Notes under the pieces: model-generated
Database searches by the model: none
What the model was told of the DNA's origin: nothing
Seen by the model: the letters and a program-made list of their open reading frames with translations, nothing else
Assembly (NCBI RefSeq): GCF_000001735.4
Contig: NC_003074.8
Location: 1,736,101 to 1,800,100 of the forward strand
DNA length: 64,000 nucleotides
Reading direction: 5' to 3'
Origin: Arabidopsis thaliana
Lineage: Eukaryota > Streptophyta > Magnoliopsida > Brassicales > Brassicaceae
Shown here: one piece after another, positions 49,235-61,015 of the stretch
How the letters are laid out: each line of letters opens with the position of its first letter
Position numbering within the stretch: position 1 is the stretch's first letter
Position numbers and translations under genes: made by a program

Positions 49235-50409
49235 GTTTAATTAAATCTCGAGCAGACACCACCACGCAAATTAACTCAGTATATATATGTCAAATATATA
49301 AGTGTTTGTATATGTGTGTGTCTGTGTAAGCTAAAGATGAAACATGAAGGAAGCTGAAGGAGACAGAGACCCTGCTTGAAATGACAGACCCTGTTGGATA
49401 ATAAGATGAAGGAGATCACGTATTTATAAGTGATAAAAGACATGTCAGAATCACATGACCAAACTGTGAGATTCAGACTTGTCTAAAAATGGGATTGTTT
49501 TTCGAAATAGCATCGGCAAGATACACGGGGTTTTGTATGGTCTGTGATTTGTTTTTGGATCTCAAATCTTTTTCTTTTTCTTTCACTTTCCTATTATTTT
49601 TGGTTACACAGTCAAATCTTTCTGTACCAAGTACCACCAACACATCTGGCTCAAGGGTATTTAACCTGGTTAACCAAACCGATTCAACCAAAAACTTAAC
49701 CAAGTTTTGAGTACTTAAATATATAAAATTAATTTTTGTATTATAAAAGCAGATTTTACGAAAGATATATTTCAGAAAATGATTCAATCATATCACATCT
49801 TTTTATATTTCTCTATGAAATTTGATATTTTGCCTTTCTTTTAACCTTTTCGTATTATTTTTTAATCTAGACATGGTCGGATTTAGCTTTTTTTTTTTTT
49901 TTTGGAACAAAAGTCGGATTTACCTAATTATACATTAATACATATGTAAAATCAAGACCAAGCTAAAATATTACTGAACTAAAGCTACGCAGACTATAGT
50001 TCCTTTAAAGTTGATTGTTCCAATACCTAAACCGAAAAAACTCCAAAATCGAATACTTTTAAACATTTACGATTGGGTTTTTATCCAAAGCACATAATCT
50101 ATTTGGATGTGTAGTTTCGGGTTTTGGATACGAACATAAAGATATTGTCATATAGATCTCAGCGTACGGACAGAGATCGTCGTTTCGTGGTAGGCCGAAG
50201 AATCCGCAATAAAACAGAATTGGGAATGTTTTGCCTTTTTATTACAGAGGGAAAACATTGTACTGTAAGAAAGTTTCATTAATGTAATGTAGCACCTTTA
50301 TTACCTTTACTATTCAATAAATATGTAGCAAGAAAACAAAAAAGAATACAATTTGTGGGAGAAACAACTTTTGCGTAGGCTTTTTATTAATCACACGATT
50401 ATACCATCA
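49235..50409. other. STP6 promoter and LACS6 3' UTR
   Basis: AT-rich spacer. LACS6 3' UTR occupies roughly 50220-50409. I see no gene. Confidence 0.45.
49421..49428 (-). promoter_or_regulatory. TATA box of STP6
   Basis: TATAAATA on the minus strand, about 190 bases above the ATG, implying a leader of about 155 bases. Confidence 0.5.
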
Positions 50410-53400
50410 TCACAAACCTCTATTAGCAGAGGGATCAGAAGCACCAAGCTCCTTGTACATGTTTGTTATTGCTTCTGCGAAATATTCCTTTGCTTGTGGT
50501 CTCTTAATCTGCAATATTCAATCAAATCCATTTGCCTCAATCCATTTTCACAATTGGTTTTGCTAATTATCCCACATCCAATCCAGATATGCTTTTTTTA
50601 CCGATTTTAAAAGAGAGACAGCATGATGTTTACTAAACCACACTAATTATAGGAGTAGGAACTAGGCATTTTCAATTTGAGTAAATCGATCTGAACATAT
50701 ACCATGTCGAACAAACCTTTCCACTAACTAAGATAGAATTTACCTTTTGAAGCTAGTTTGAGTGAAGTATATTCATATAAGAAATTTACCTTGAACGTCG
50801 GAGTCAACAAGCCATTTTCCAGAGTAAATGGTTCCAGCACCAATGTCACAGCCTTTGCAAACTCGAAGCCTCTCAACTGCACCAAACATTTTTATCATCC
50901 AAATCAATCATCATGTTTTTGAGAATAGTAACTAACTGATATACAGAAAATTGTTTTCTGAGATGTATTGCCTGAGCTTCTCTTCCAACAGTGTCCATGT
51001 CAGATAGTACTGCTGCTTTCACTCTCGGATTATTACACAATTCTCTCAGATCTCCTCCCTACATTCAGCAAAGTGGTATAAAGTTAGTTTTTTAATGTTA
51101 CATTTAGAGAATTTGGTGACGTAAGTTATATCACCTTAATGCCTTCTGAAGCTGCCCAGCTTTTCAGCACATCTGGATCAACCGATACAACAGCTACCAA
51201 TGATGAATTAAAGCTATCACCTGAAAATTGGTAACAGGTGAGATGGGGAAAGGATAAAGCAAAATGTTATACAAAACAATTTACTATAATTGTTTACTAT
51301 ACCATATATGAAGCACTGGCCCACAAATTTGCATTTGGCATAGACGTTTTCAATTTTCTCTGGAGCTATATACTCCCCCTGCGCCAATTTGAAGATGTTC
51401 TTCTTTCTATTCAAAGGATCAGAAAATTTCACTCAGATGATTCGCGATTCAAAAGATACCAACAAGTCCCCAAAATGTAACCCAAGACTAGAGCTTTGCA
51501 CTCCCTAGACTTTTGCAGATGTTATTTCTTAGTGTTTGTATCATCAGTAAGAAGTAGGCTTATTCTTTGTGAGCCAAGAGATTTGATTTTAGTGAAGAAA
51601 CAGCTGATAACAATCAAGTGATTTTTTGGAAAACCTGTCAATAATTTTTAGACGTCCTCCCGGCAGCCACAGACCTATATCTCCAGTGTGAAGCCATCCA
51701 TCTTCATCAATCACCTCTTTCCTGAAAATAATACGTTTTACTGAAATAATTAAACTTTTGGTACACTTTGGTTAGTGAAAGAGGAATTTCCAATGCAGTA
51801 GGTGTTTATACGTTTGAATTTCATCTTTGTAATAGCCTGTAAAAATGATAGGACCCCTAACACATATTTCGCCACGGGGATGGGGCTGATCCGCTGATGT
51901 ATAGTTCATTTCTGGGACATCCACAAGCTTTACTTCTGAAATATAGAAATGCATATTAAATCCCAAAGCAATTTAAAATGGATATTTAGTTCCAAATTAC
52001 TCTACTTATCATATCGCAGAGTCAGTAAAAAGCTCACCACAAGCTGGATTAGGAGAGCCAACATGTCCAGTGAGGTTATCACCCTCGTCCATTCCACTTA
52101 TAACACAAGATGTTTCAGTCATTCCATATCCCTCTGTTACCCTTCCTCCAAAGCATCTGGAGTATTCATATGACAAGATTAAATCAAGAGGGAAAAGAAA
52201 ATCACAAGCTAATGTACAAAAGTTATGTGGAACCAAAGCTACTGTAATTATGCATGAGCTAGTGAGAGAGAGGGATTGGTGGGGACTGAAAAGTGTTCAT
52301 TCTTGAGGATGAAGTCTATTGTATAATATGACAGAACACAATATTTCAATAGCAATAAACTTACACTTTCAAAAATTCCATCACTTCAGGAGAGAGAGGT
52401 GAAGCACCAGACGTCATAAAACGAACCCGCCCTCCAAGTCTGTCCTTTATTTTATTAAATACCAACCTGTCCCATATGGGAGAAGCACTCTTTCCTGAAC
52501 CAACAGTACCCATACAAAGGAAATCAAACCCAAAAACTGTATAAAGGATCTTTTACTTTTTATCATCTCTTAGAACTCGACAGTAATCAAAGTCCTTATC
52601 TGTGTCAGAAATTACAAAATAAAGCTACAGAATTGCATAGACTGATTTTAATGTAAATAAGTATGACAGGACATACCATTCAAGAGAGCCTGCTTCTTTG
52701 CATTATAGGCAGCATTGAAGAGTCTCTCTTTCAGACCACCAGAGGTTTTTACTGCATTAATGATACTGGGAACAAGAATTTTACATTAATTCAGTGGATT
52801 CTCAAAATCAGCAGAGAGCGCATATCAACAAACCAAAGCCATTATATTACCCAGCATATATTCTATTGTATAATCGAGGGACACTGCTAAATACAGTAGG
52901 TCTCAGAGCAGCCAAATCATCCAGTAGTTTCATATTGTCCTGCAGAAAAATTTGCAAGTGGTTCGTCCAATCAAATCAATAGAAAATGGTTTGAGAGTGA
53001 AGGAAGAGTATAAGCAAAGACCAGATCACAGGTGTATAGGTCTATGATGGTTACTTAATGCAACCTAAAAGGAGAAGGTTCAGTTTCTAACCCCTTGGTA
53101 GAATCCAACAGCAACTCCAAAGTACACTGTTAGGATCTGATTAGCTCGTTCGTAAATGTGAGCAAGTGGAAGATACGAAATGTAACTGGAAAGTAGAAGA
53201 AATTTTGACAAAATTAGTTACTTATAGTCTATCTGAAACAAAGACCACTTAAGAATGGAAATTTTAAGAATTAAGATACATGTAGCAATAGATACAAAGA
53301 AGAACACAGAAAATGTTTAACCATTAGTAGAAAGAAGTAAAGCGCTTACACATCTGAAGAGAAAAACTTCACACTAAAGCTGGAGCCAGCAACATTGGCA

Positions 53401-55646
53401 ATCAAGTTTGCATGAGTTAATACGACTCCCTTTAACATATTTCATCCAGAAGAAGAGCAGGCAAGGGAGGAATGAGGGATACAGGATAAAATAAACAGTA
53501 AGTTAGATGCTATAGTCAGGGTAAATATGAAATAAAGAACAGTACTACCCTAAATGAAGATAACATTTCAAGTAAGTAAAACCTTGGGTGTCCCAGTTGT
53601 TCCGCTTGTATAGCATATGGTTGCAACATCATCGGGTTTTGGTGGAAAAAATCGCTGAGGGTTACTACGACCCTGAAACAAATTTGTTGGTCAGAAAACA
53701 ATGAAACCAACATGTACCACCACAACTGTGCTGCTATCAGCGAGAAAGATACTGGGTGACTATATTATCTCAATGAGAAAACTATTATGGATATATGGGA
53801 AAGGTGTAGAAGTAGTCCTGATATAAAAAAAAAAAATTGAGTTATAGGTAAAAGCGTAATGATGTGGAAGTACACTTGTGTATATATGACTAATATGTAC
53901 CCAGTTATGTATAAATGTTGATGAACCCTAGGTTGGTAATAAACAGGATAAGACTCATAATAGCACTGGTAAGAACTTGCAATATCTTAAATGATAGAAT
54001 GTCCTTAATCCTGTTTATATTCAGAAAACGGATATTGAATTACAAAATCATACAAGTACCTGATTCAGTAACACCGAATAGGATACAACTTTCACTCCTG
54101 ATGATGAGGGAAGCGAGGGTAAAGATTCAATTAACCCTCCAACAACCTACTTGGTCATGAGAAGTATCACGAACAGAGAGAAGACAAAATTAATTTGGAA
54201 ACTGTAGTCATAATCCTCAAAAGAATAACAAAAGATGAGTTTTCTTCATACCACCACCAGGCGTACACTTGGCATCTCAGACAAACAGCTAAGTAACTGA
54301 AATCTCCAGCAGTAAATCAAGCAGGAAAGCAAGCAAAAAGAAATCAGAAAAACGATTATTAAGCAAAAGTACAAGCACTTAAAGAAAACAGTCAGCAACA
54401 TACACATCATTTGAGTAAGGGCTAAAAAAGGTTGTTGTTTTTTTTTTCTCACTATCATCCAAGTAAGCAATTTTTTAAAAAAGAGAAGGAAATTAAAGCA
54501 GGAGATTGACAGAACTTACAGAGTTTAAAGTCTCTGCCACACAAAATATGGCTTGCACAGTTGCATGATTGACAATAAATTTCACAGCATCAGGACCTTG
54601 AGCAAAAACAAAGAGCAGAATTAGAACACCCCACGAATTGTGAAATGGAAATAATACGCCGAACCAACCAGATACTTACCAAGAGTATCATACAAAGGAA
54701 CAGACACATAAGAATAAGAAGAACAAGCATGATCAACAATGAGCCACTCTGGGCGATTGATGAAGTAAATTCCAACAGAAGATCCCTGGTAGAAGAAAAA
54801 CAGAGACTTGAGTCTAGCTGCAAACTTAAAAATCAATCAGGAAGGAGAGTAAGAATCCAATAATTTACCATGGGGATTCCGTGATGAACCAAACCAGAAC
54901 CTAAAGCAGTTCTTGCTGTACCAGCTTCTCCATATGTCATCCATTTGTAGCTGAAAAAAACAAAACAGAGTCACATAAGAAAACTAGCTTCAAGGAAAGT
55001 ACTTTCTTGCAGATACACATAGATTGAGTAAGTTAGGAGCTCACTCTCCAACAGTTCCGTCGACACGAACACGAGTTCCTAAATACTTGTAATCTCGAAA
55101 ATCATGAACAGCATGCCTACATAGACCCCAAGAACAGTATCAATCAGAGAGATGACTAAAGAATTGATATAGAAGAGATGATCAGCTTTCGGGAGACTCT
55201 GATTCATACTCAAAATTGTCATGGAGAGTAGCGATGTCAGGATGATCTGGGAATCTGCTAACGAGCTTGAACGGAGATTTTGCAGATCTGAAAAATTGAA
55301 TTCAAAACAAAAACAAATATTAAGAGAGGGAATGGAGACAAGGAGAGAAGAAGAGGAAGCGTAAGGAACCTGTAGACGTTCCAACTGCCAGTATTCAGTT
55401 TCTCGGGAAGAACAACACTATAGCCATTATCTGATTGCGATCAGAAGACAAGTAATCAGCAGCGAGAGGAAGCTACTAGTATAGATCAGAGAGAGAGATG
55501 AGGAAATACGGACCAAGACAGAACTCGCCGGCGGTGGGATTGGAGCGGAGGAGAGGGGAAGAGCGAGAAGAGGTGACGAGGTGAGAGTGGATAGCGTTGA
55601 TACGGCGGCGTGCGGCGGCGGAGGAAGACGAAGAAGAAGAATCCAT
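50410..55646 (-). CDS. LACS6: Peroxisomal long-chain acyl-CoA synthetase LACS6
   Basis: I count 23 exons, the first 55646-55514 and the last about 50511-50410, for a protein of about 700 residues. The N-terminus carries a PTS2 peroxisome signal, RINAIHSHL (residues 15-23). The adenylate-forming core shows [13 protein letters not shown] (ATP loop) in the exon near 53580-53670, TEGYGMTET near 52100, and [12 protein letters not shown] near 51690. It activates fatty acids to acyl-CoA inside peroxisomes, feeding beta-oxidation in germinating seeds together with LACS7. There is no PTS1; the end is NRGL. The exon count matches what I recall for the gene. Middle exon ends were read by eye but not all tested for phase. 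Confidence 0.93.
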
Positions 55647-56044
55647 AATAATTTACCCGATTCGGAATCAGAGGAGAGAATGATCCGAAAGAGAGAAAGA
55701 TAGATACTAAAAAAAGGAGGCACGCTTTTCTAACTCTGTTTCATGATGTCGCTATCCGTTGATTTCGTGTTTTCAAGTCTTCTCCAAATTATTTGTCATA
55801 AAATAATAATAATAATAATACACTATTTTTCCTTTTTTCAAATGGAGGTAAAAATAAAATAATTCAGATTTTTGAATCAAATTCATTATTTCAAATTCAA
55901 AGGAATACATTTAATTTCAAGAACTCACAAAAATGGAGTTGATTAAAGAACAGCGATCAAGAGCACTACAATCTTTATTATTACAGGAAACTAGCTAGAA
56001 TTAAACTGCTCTCTTAAGCCTAAATGTTTACCTGAAAAAACTAT
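55647..56044. other. LACS6 leader and spacer
   Basis: GA-rich LACS6 leader, then an AAT trinucleotide run at about 55803-55820 and AT-rich DNA forming the 3' flank of the LEA-type gene. Confidence 0.5.
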
Positions 56045-56614
56045 TTACAGCTTAGTTTTGAGATCACACACTTGGTCCTCCACTACCATTGAAGGAAAGC
56101 CGAGTACGAGATTGCAATGCGATATTGAATCCAAAGGTATCTTAAAGATTCCCAACAAAGTGATTTTTCCTGGCATTTTTGCTCTTGTCTCCATCACAAT
56201 TTTTCCATGCAATACATCTTGCACGATATCACCTAAATTCGCGACAAATTTATCGAGCTGGAGAAATAGAGGACATGGCAAAAGCACTGAACCTTTGGCA
56301 GGTAATGTGCTCGAAGGAAGTGTGAGATTTCCGACTAGTGTATCCCTGTAATAAACCAAGTTTTCCACTGTCTTGTATTCAAAATCCGCAACGTTAGGAT
56401 TCTTGAGCAGCATCTCCAGCGTAAGAGTGAAATTTAGTTGGACCTCGTATGGTAGTGATATATTTGTAGATATGCCATCAACAGTTGAAGAGACGGTTTG
56501 TAGTATCGGATGTTTTGGTTTGAACACTTGTGCAAGGATCAAAGCGGTCATGAAGATTACGAAGAGGACAAAGATGATTCCGGAAACTATGCAGCAAATG
56601 CGTCGCTTGGACAT
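56045..56614 (-). CDS. LEA-2/NHL-type membrane protein, 189 residues
   Basis: One intronless frame. A short basic head (MSKRRICC) precedes a single membrane helix (IVSGIIFVLFVIFMTALILA, about residues 10-29). The rest is an extracytosolic LEA-2 fold with strand-like segments such as VQLNFTLTLEMLLKNPNVADFEY and several N-glycosylation sequons (NISL, NFTL, NLTL). This layout defines the late embryogenesis abundant hydroxyproline-rich glycoprotein/NHL group, some of which act in defence or stress at the plasma membrane. The specific role here is unknown. Locus order suggests AT3G05975. Confidence 0.85.
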   Translation of the reverse strand: MSKRRICCIVSGIIFVLFVIFMTALILAQVFKPKHPILQTVSSTVDGISTNISLPYEVQLNFTLTLEMLLKNPNVADFEYKTVENLVYYRDTLVGNLTLPSSTLPAKGSVLLPCPLFLQLDKFVANLGDIVQDVLHGKIVMETRAKMPGKITLLGIFKIPLDSISHCNLVLGFPSMVVEDQVCDLKTKL

Positions 56615-59413
56615 GGTTATAATATTTTATGTGGATTAAGTTTTGTATGTAAATGTTTAGGTTTTACAGAAATGCATAGAAAGATGGATAAATAAAGAAG
56701 AAGGAGTGTGAAGACATTGAGCTGTTCATAACGGATTACAATCTGTCATTCATTTTATCATTTATGGGTTATGGCAGTAATTAGGCGGATGTTTTTTTTT
56801 TGGTTATTGTTATTGTTTTACTTTGGACACATGTTATTGTTAAGTCAAACTTGATTAATTTGGCAGATATGGTTCCTTAGCTGAATATTTATTTCTCTCA
56901 AAACATAGCCACTTAAAAGTTTTATTTTTTTCTAAAAGATTTTTTCTTCTTTTTCTTCTACCTTTTTTTTATATTGATCATATAGCCACCTAAAGTTTGA
57001 CTCGTTGATTACTTTAAGATTTTTTGCTTTTATATGTATTCATATTCCATATCAGATCCATATAAGTTAAATTGTAATGTTTTTAGTTCAAATGGTATCA
57101 AATTTTTATTTATTTGGTCACATATGGGTATTATCATACCAGTTTCTACATTATATATACTCTTAAATTGTTCTAATAAATTTCAAGATCTTACAAAATT
57201 AAAAAACCTAATTAATATAAAAAAAATGTTATACTAAATTGTTTATCTTAAGTAAATTTTCATAAATTAAAGAACGAAGATGAAATCGTTGAACGGGGTC
57301 GTTGAGTTGGTTTTTTTTCTTTTAATGTTAAGCGGCCACTTGCTAATGTTCTGTGCTGCCCATATATTGTAGGAGAGACAAGTGGGCATTATAACTAAAG
57401 GCCCATTTGTTTTGAGACACCATGGAATGCATATCATCTTTTGGTCCTCTAATTCTTGTTCTTGTGGAAAATGACTACTGGGATTCAATTGAACATTTAA
57501 ATGGATTACATAAAAGAAAAAATATGTTTAATTAAATTGTTTGTTTTACTATTATATTCGCTATGTTGTAATTCGAATTTTTTTATAAAAAACATGGTTT
57601 CAATTCGAATTCGAATTTGGTAATGTGCAGTTGTAGACGAGGTTAAGAAATGGATGATCACAAGAACTGTTTCAACAAAACCATTAAGAAGGTTATCTTT
57701 CTTCATTATTTACTAAACTCATAATAGATCTTGATCACTGAACCACTACTTATGACTTTGTTAATAGTAATATATTTTGGTTTTTCAAGATATATGTTTG
57801 GATTATCAAAGGCTGTTGCGGAGAAGCAGCAAACTGAGGCTAAAGGAGGAGTCTAGAGTTATTTGCCTCTTCAGACAACAGTCACGGATTAGAGAAACTG
57901 ATGATAGAATCAAGCTAACAAGATCTTGGTTCGGTTTACTTTAGTTGGTTTGTTTCGTTTATCATTGTTTAGGGAATATGTTTTTGATAGGTTTTGAACT
58001 ATAAAAAAAAAAGTTTTGAACTTAGGAATAATTGACACAAATATCTATTTAGCTATTGATTCTTATTCTTCTAGTTATGATTGCATAGGTATATATATAT
58101 CAGAAAACCTGAAAATAAGATTAACACCAAATCGTAAATTCTAATCTTAACAAAATTTAGTAATAATTTTTTACTCTTCACGTAAAAAAAAAACGAAAAA
58201 AGCAACTCGTAGTTGATAATAAATAATACTTTTCAAAGTAAATACTCCGATAAAATAATCAGACTAAACTATAGAACCAAAACGTTGACATACCAAAAAA
58301 AAAGGAAGAAAGAAAACTAGAACCAAAACGAGTGGTCCAACACCAAGAAACCCGCACAGCTCAACGTGCTTCCAAGTATATTACTTGGATTTAATTTTTC
58401 TTATACCATATTATTTCAATATATACCCCATTTAAATTATTATTGTCTGTTTGTTTGTCCATACCCAATAGTTTGCTATTAGTATCTTATATTGTCAAAT
58501 AGTAGACAAAAACACAATTTCCATTTATACATAAATAGATATATTTTAAAGAAATGAGTATAATTTTAAAGCTGTCTGCAGGTACTTTTGGACTCGTAAT
58601 ATGATATCTTCTTGATTGAAATGTAATGGCTTTTTATTTTTGTGTGAATGAAATGTAATATGCTTTAAAGAAAGAACTAAATACGAATTTAAGACTTCAT
58701 TCTTTTATTGATATAACTTAAAATTCTAATGAATAGATAAAAATCTCAAATAATTATTAATATAACCTAGATTCAGTGGAATGAAAAACTAAATTCATAG
58801 ACAGATACGTGTGAAATTAATCACATGCAAAGACGCGAGGTCATGTGCCGACATGTGTTAACTGTTTATTACCCTCCTTCATGCACTCTTTACTCTCTCG
58901 TTAATTCCCAACTCCATTGACTGATCCAATTTTTTCTCTATCTTATTTATAAGTAATCTCGATCCATGTAATTATACTATATAATTAAGCAGTTGCATGG
59001 CCCATCTCTATTCTTAATCTCCAACAGGCTTTAAAATCACAACTCTAATTACATGTCTCTAATTTGTCTCCTTGTGTCTCCCCCCAACGTGTCCATGTGG
59101 TCGTCTTCCTCATTAGTACTATCTTAAACTCTATTTAGCTCATTTAATCACATTAATTAACTCTGTTTCTCTTTTTTCAGACCTCTCTCTCTCTCCTTTT
59201 TTTCATTATATATTATCTCCATCATCTATAACTCTCACAAAGTCCACCACTAGCTCGAACTCTCTCCTCTCTTAAACTTATAGACAAGAATCAATCAGTC
59301 ACACGTCTATACCACGATTTGCTCACAAAATCTTTGGCTTCCACCAAAGATTATAAGCAGAGATCATTCACTTACTCGTATCAATAGATCAAATCTTCAT
59401 CACAATAGAAGAA
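56615..59413. other. Long intergenic stretch with a possible microgene
   Basis: About 2.8 kb. Most is AT-rich and empty. At 57650-57856 two short open pieces flank a possible intron (see findings). From about 58880 the sequence is the promoter and leader of the next gene, with CT-rich runs near 59190 and TATATATT near 59207. Confidence 0.4.
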
Positions 59414-60151
59414 ATGGTTTTAGAGACGGTTTCAAAGACGGAACCACCACCGTTGCTTGGACCTCGTATCTCCTTCTCATCTGATTTATCTGACGGTGGA
59501 GATTTCATCTGCATCACCCCCGTAATGTGTAAGGAAGATGTCGTCAAAGGGTCAGTGAAAGTCTCCGACTTTGAGTTCTTGTCGTCGGAAAATGTGAGTC
59601 CACAGAGAATGCTTACCGCCGATGAACTCTTCTCCGAAGGTAAATTGCTTCCTTTTTGGCAAGTAAAGCACTCAGAGAAGCTTAAAAACATTACTTTGAA
59701 GACGAACGAAGAGGAAGAAGCAGAGAAACGTAAAGTGGAAGTGAAGAAGAAAGATCAGGAGATTAACAATAGAGATAACAGAGTGACTTGGTTTATAGAC
59801 GAAGATCCGTCTCCTCGTCCTCCCAAGTGTACCGTTCTTTGGAAAGAGCTTTTGAGATTGAAGAAACAGAGGAATCCGTCTTCTTCGCCGGTGACGGCGA
59901 GGACAGTGTCGTCTTTGTCTCCGTCGTCGTCCACGTCATCATCAAGTTCACTTGAGGACGCAGCGAAGAGAGAGGAGAAAGAGAAAGAAGGGAAGAGAGG
60001 TAAGAAAGGATTAGAGAGAACGAGATCGGCGAGTATGAGGATAAGGCCAATGATTCATGTTCCTATTTGCACTCCTTCTAAATCCTCTCTTCCTTTGCCT
60101 CCTCTGTTTCCTCTTTCGCTTAAGAAAAACAGAGTAGAGAGACGCGCCTAG
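59414..60151 (+). CDS. Unknown Ser/Lys-rich protein, 245 residues
   Basis: Intronless frame from the first ATG after a long leader. It opens with a Pro/Ser-rich head (PPPLLGPRISFSSDLSDGG), then carries VSDFEFLSSENVSPQRM and LTADELFSEGKLLPFW (residues 67-82). This FEF plus ADELFxxGKLLP pattern is shared by DUF1645-like and membrane-associated kinase regulator-like plant proteins. A charged helix (EEEEAEKRKVEVKKK), a block LWKELLRLKKQR, a Ser tract and a basic end follow. No membrane helix is present. I infer a regulatory or adaptor protein, function unknown. Locus order suggests AT3G05980. Confidence 0.78.
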   Translation: MVLETVSKTEPPPLLGPRISFSSDLSDGGDFICITPVMCKEDVVKGSVKVSDFEFLSSENVSPQRMLTADELFSEGKLLPFWQVKHSEKLKNITLKTNEEEEAEKRKVEVKKKDQEINNRDNRVTWFIDEDPSPRPPKCTVLWKELLRLKKQRNPSSSPVTARTVSSLSPSSSTSSSSSLEDAAKREEKEKEGKRGKKGLERTRSASMRIRPMIHVPICTPSKSSLPLPPLFPLSLKKNRVERRA

Positions 60152-61015
60152 AAGATTTGATCTATCTTTGGATTGAAAAAAACAATTATTGGTTGAATTT
60201 GTTCAGATTCTCAAGTGTTAACTCATGTGGTCTAATGCATGTGGTTAAGTGATGTTTTTCAGATGTATTATGTGTATGCTTTATGGCTTGAGATTTAATG
60301 TGTGACAGTGTTAAGAAATTCTAGTAAGAACCGTTCCTCTGTTCTTCATCTCCATTTTGTATTTTCATTTTTGGATCCAAAAGTGAGTTAGTCATGAAAA
60401 GATGAAGATGTGAATTTAGATTTGTTGCATGTTGAGATGTGAGATGTGAGAGACAAAAGAGTAAATGTCAAAAACAAAAATGATGAGACAGAGAAATAGA
60501 AAGCAGAGTAATCTGTTTGTTAGTTAATGATGAGAAAATGAAAGATGAAAGACTGATGGGCACATGCAAGATTCAGATGTTTTCTATAAATTACTTTTCT
60601 CTGCGCCAATGGTTTCTGCTTCACTATTTTGGAATTGGGGCTCCACTTTTACAGAAATACAGCTCTCGTTCTTCACATTTCTCTTGTACTTTTGTTACAT
60701 CAGAGCATATTGATAGATATTTATCAAAGAAATATCTCAAAGTATGATTTCAGGTGATATTTTTTTAATTAAAGGAAAACACATAAACTCCATGTATCAC
60801 AAGATTCATATTACAATGTATGTTTTGCATTACACAATAGAATGATACAACCCATGCAATCAGTAGTTCTCTTATCCCCCAAAGTGTTCAAAGAATGAAG
60901 CATTAAGATATGTTAAAACAGATGATTGTACACGCGAGGCTTCTAATTTACACACAACTCTACAAAACTATAACACAAACTCAATGCATTGTCATCTTCT
61001 TCTTAGAAGGCCGAA
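60152..61015. other. 3' flanks of two convergent genes
   Basis: 3' UTR of the Ser-rich gene, then spacer, then the 3' UTR of the LRR gene from about 60760. The frame at 60517-60747 has no coding features. Confidence 0.45.
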
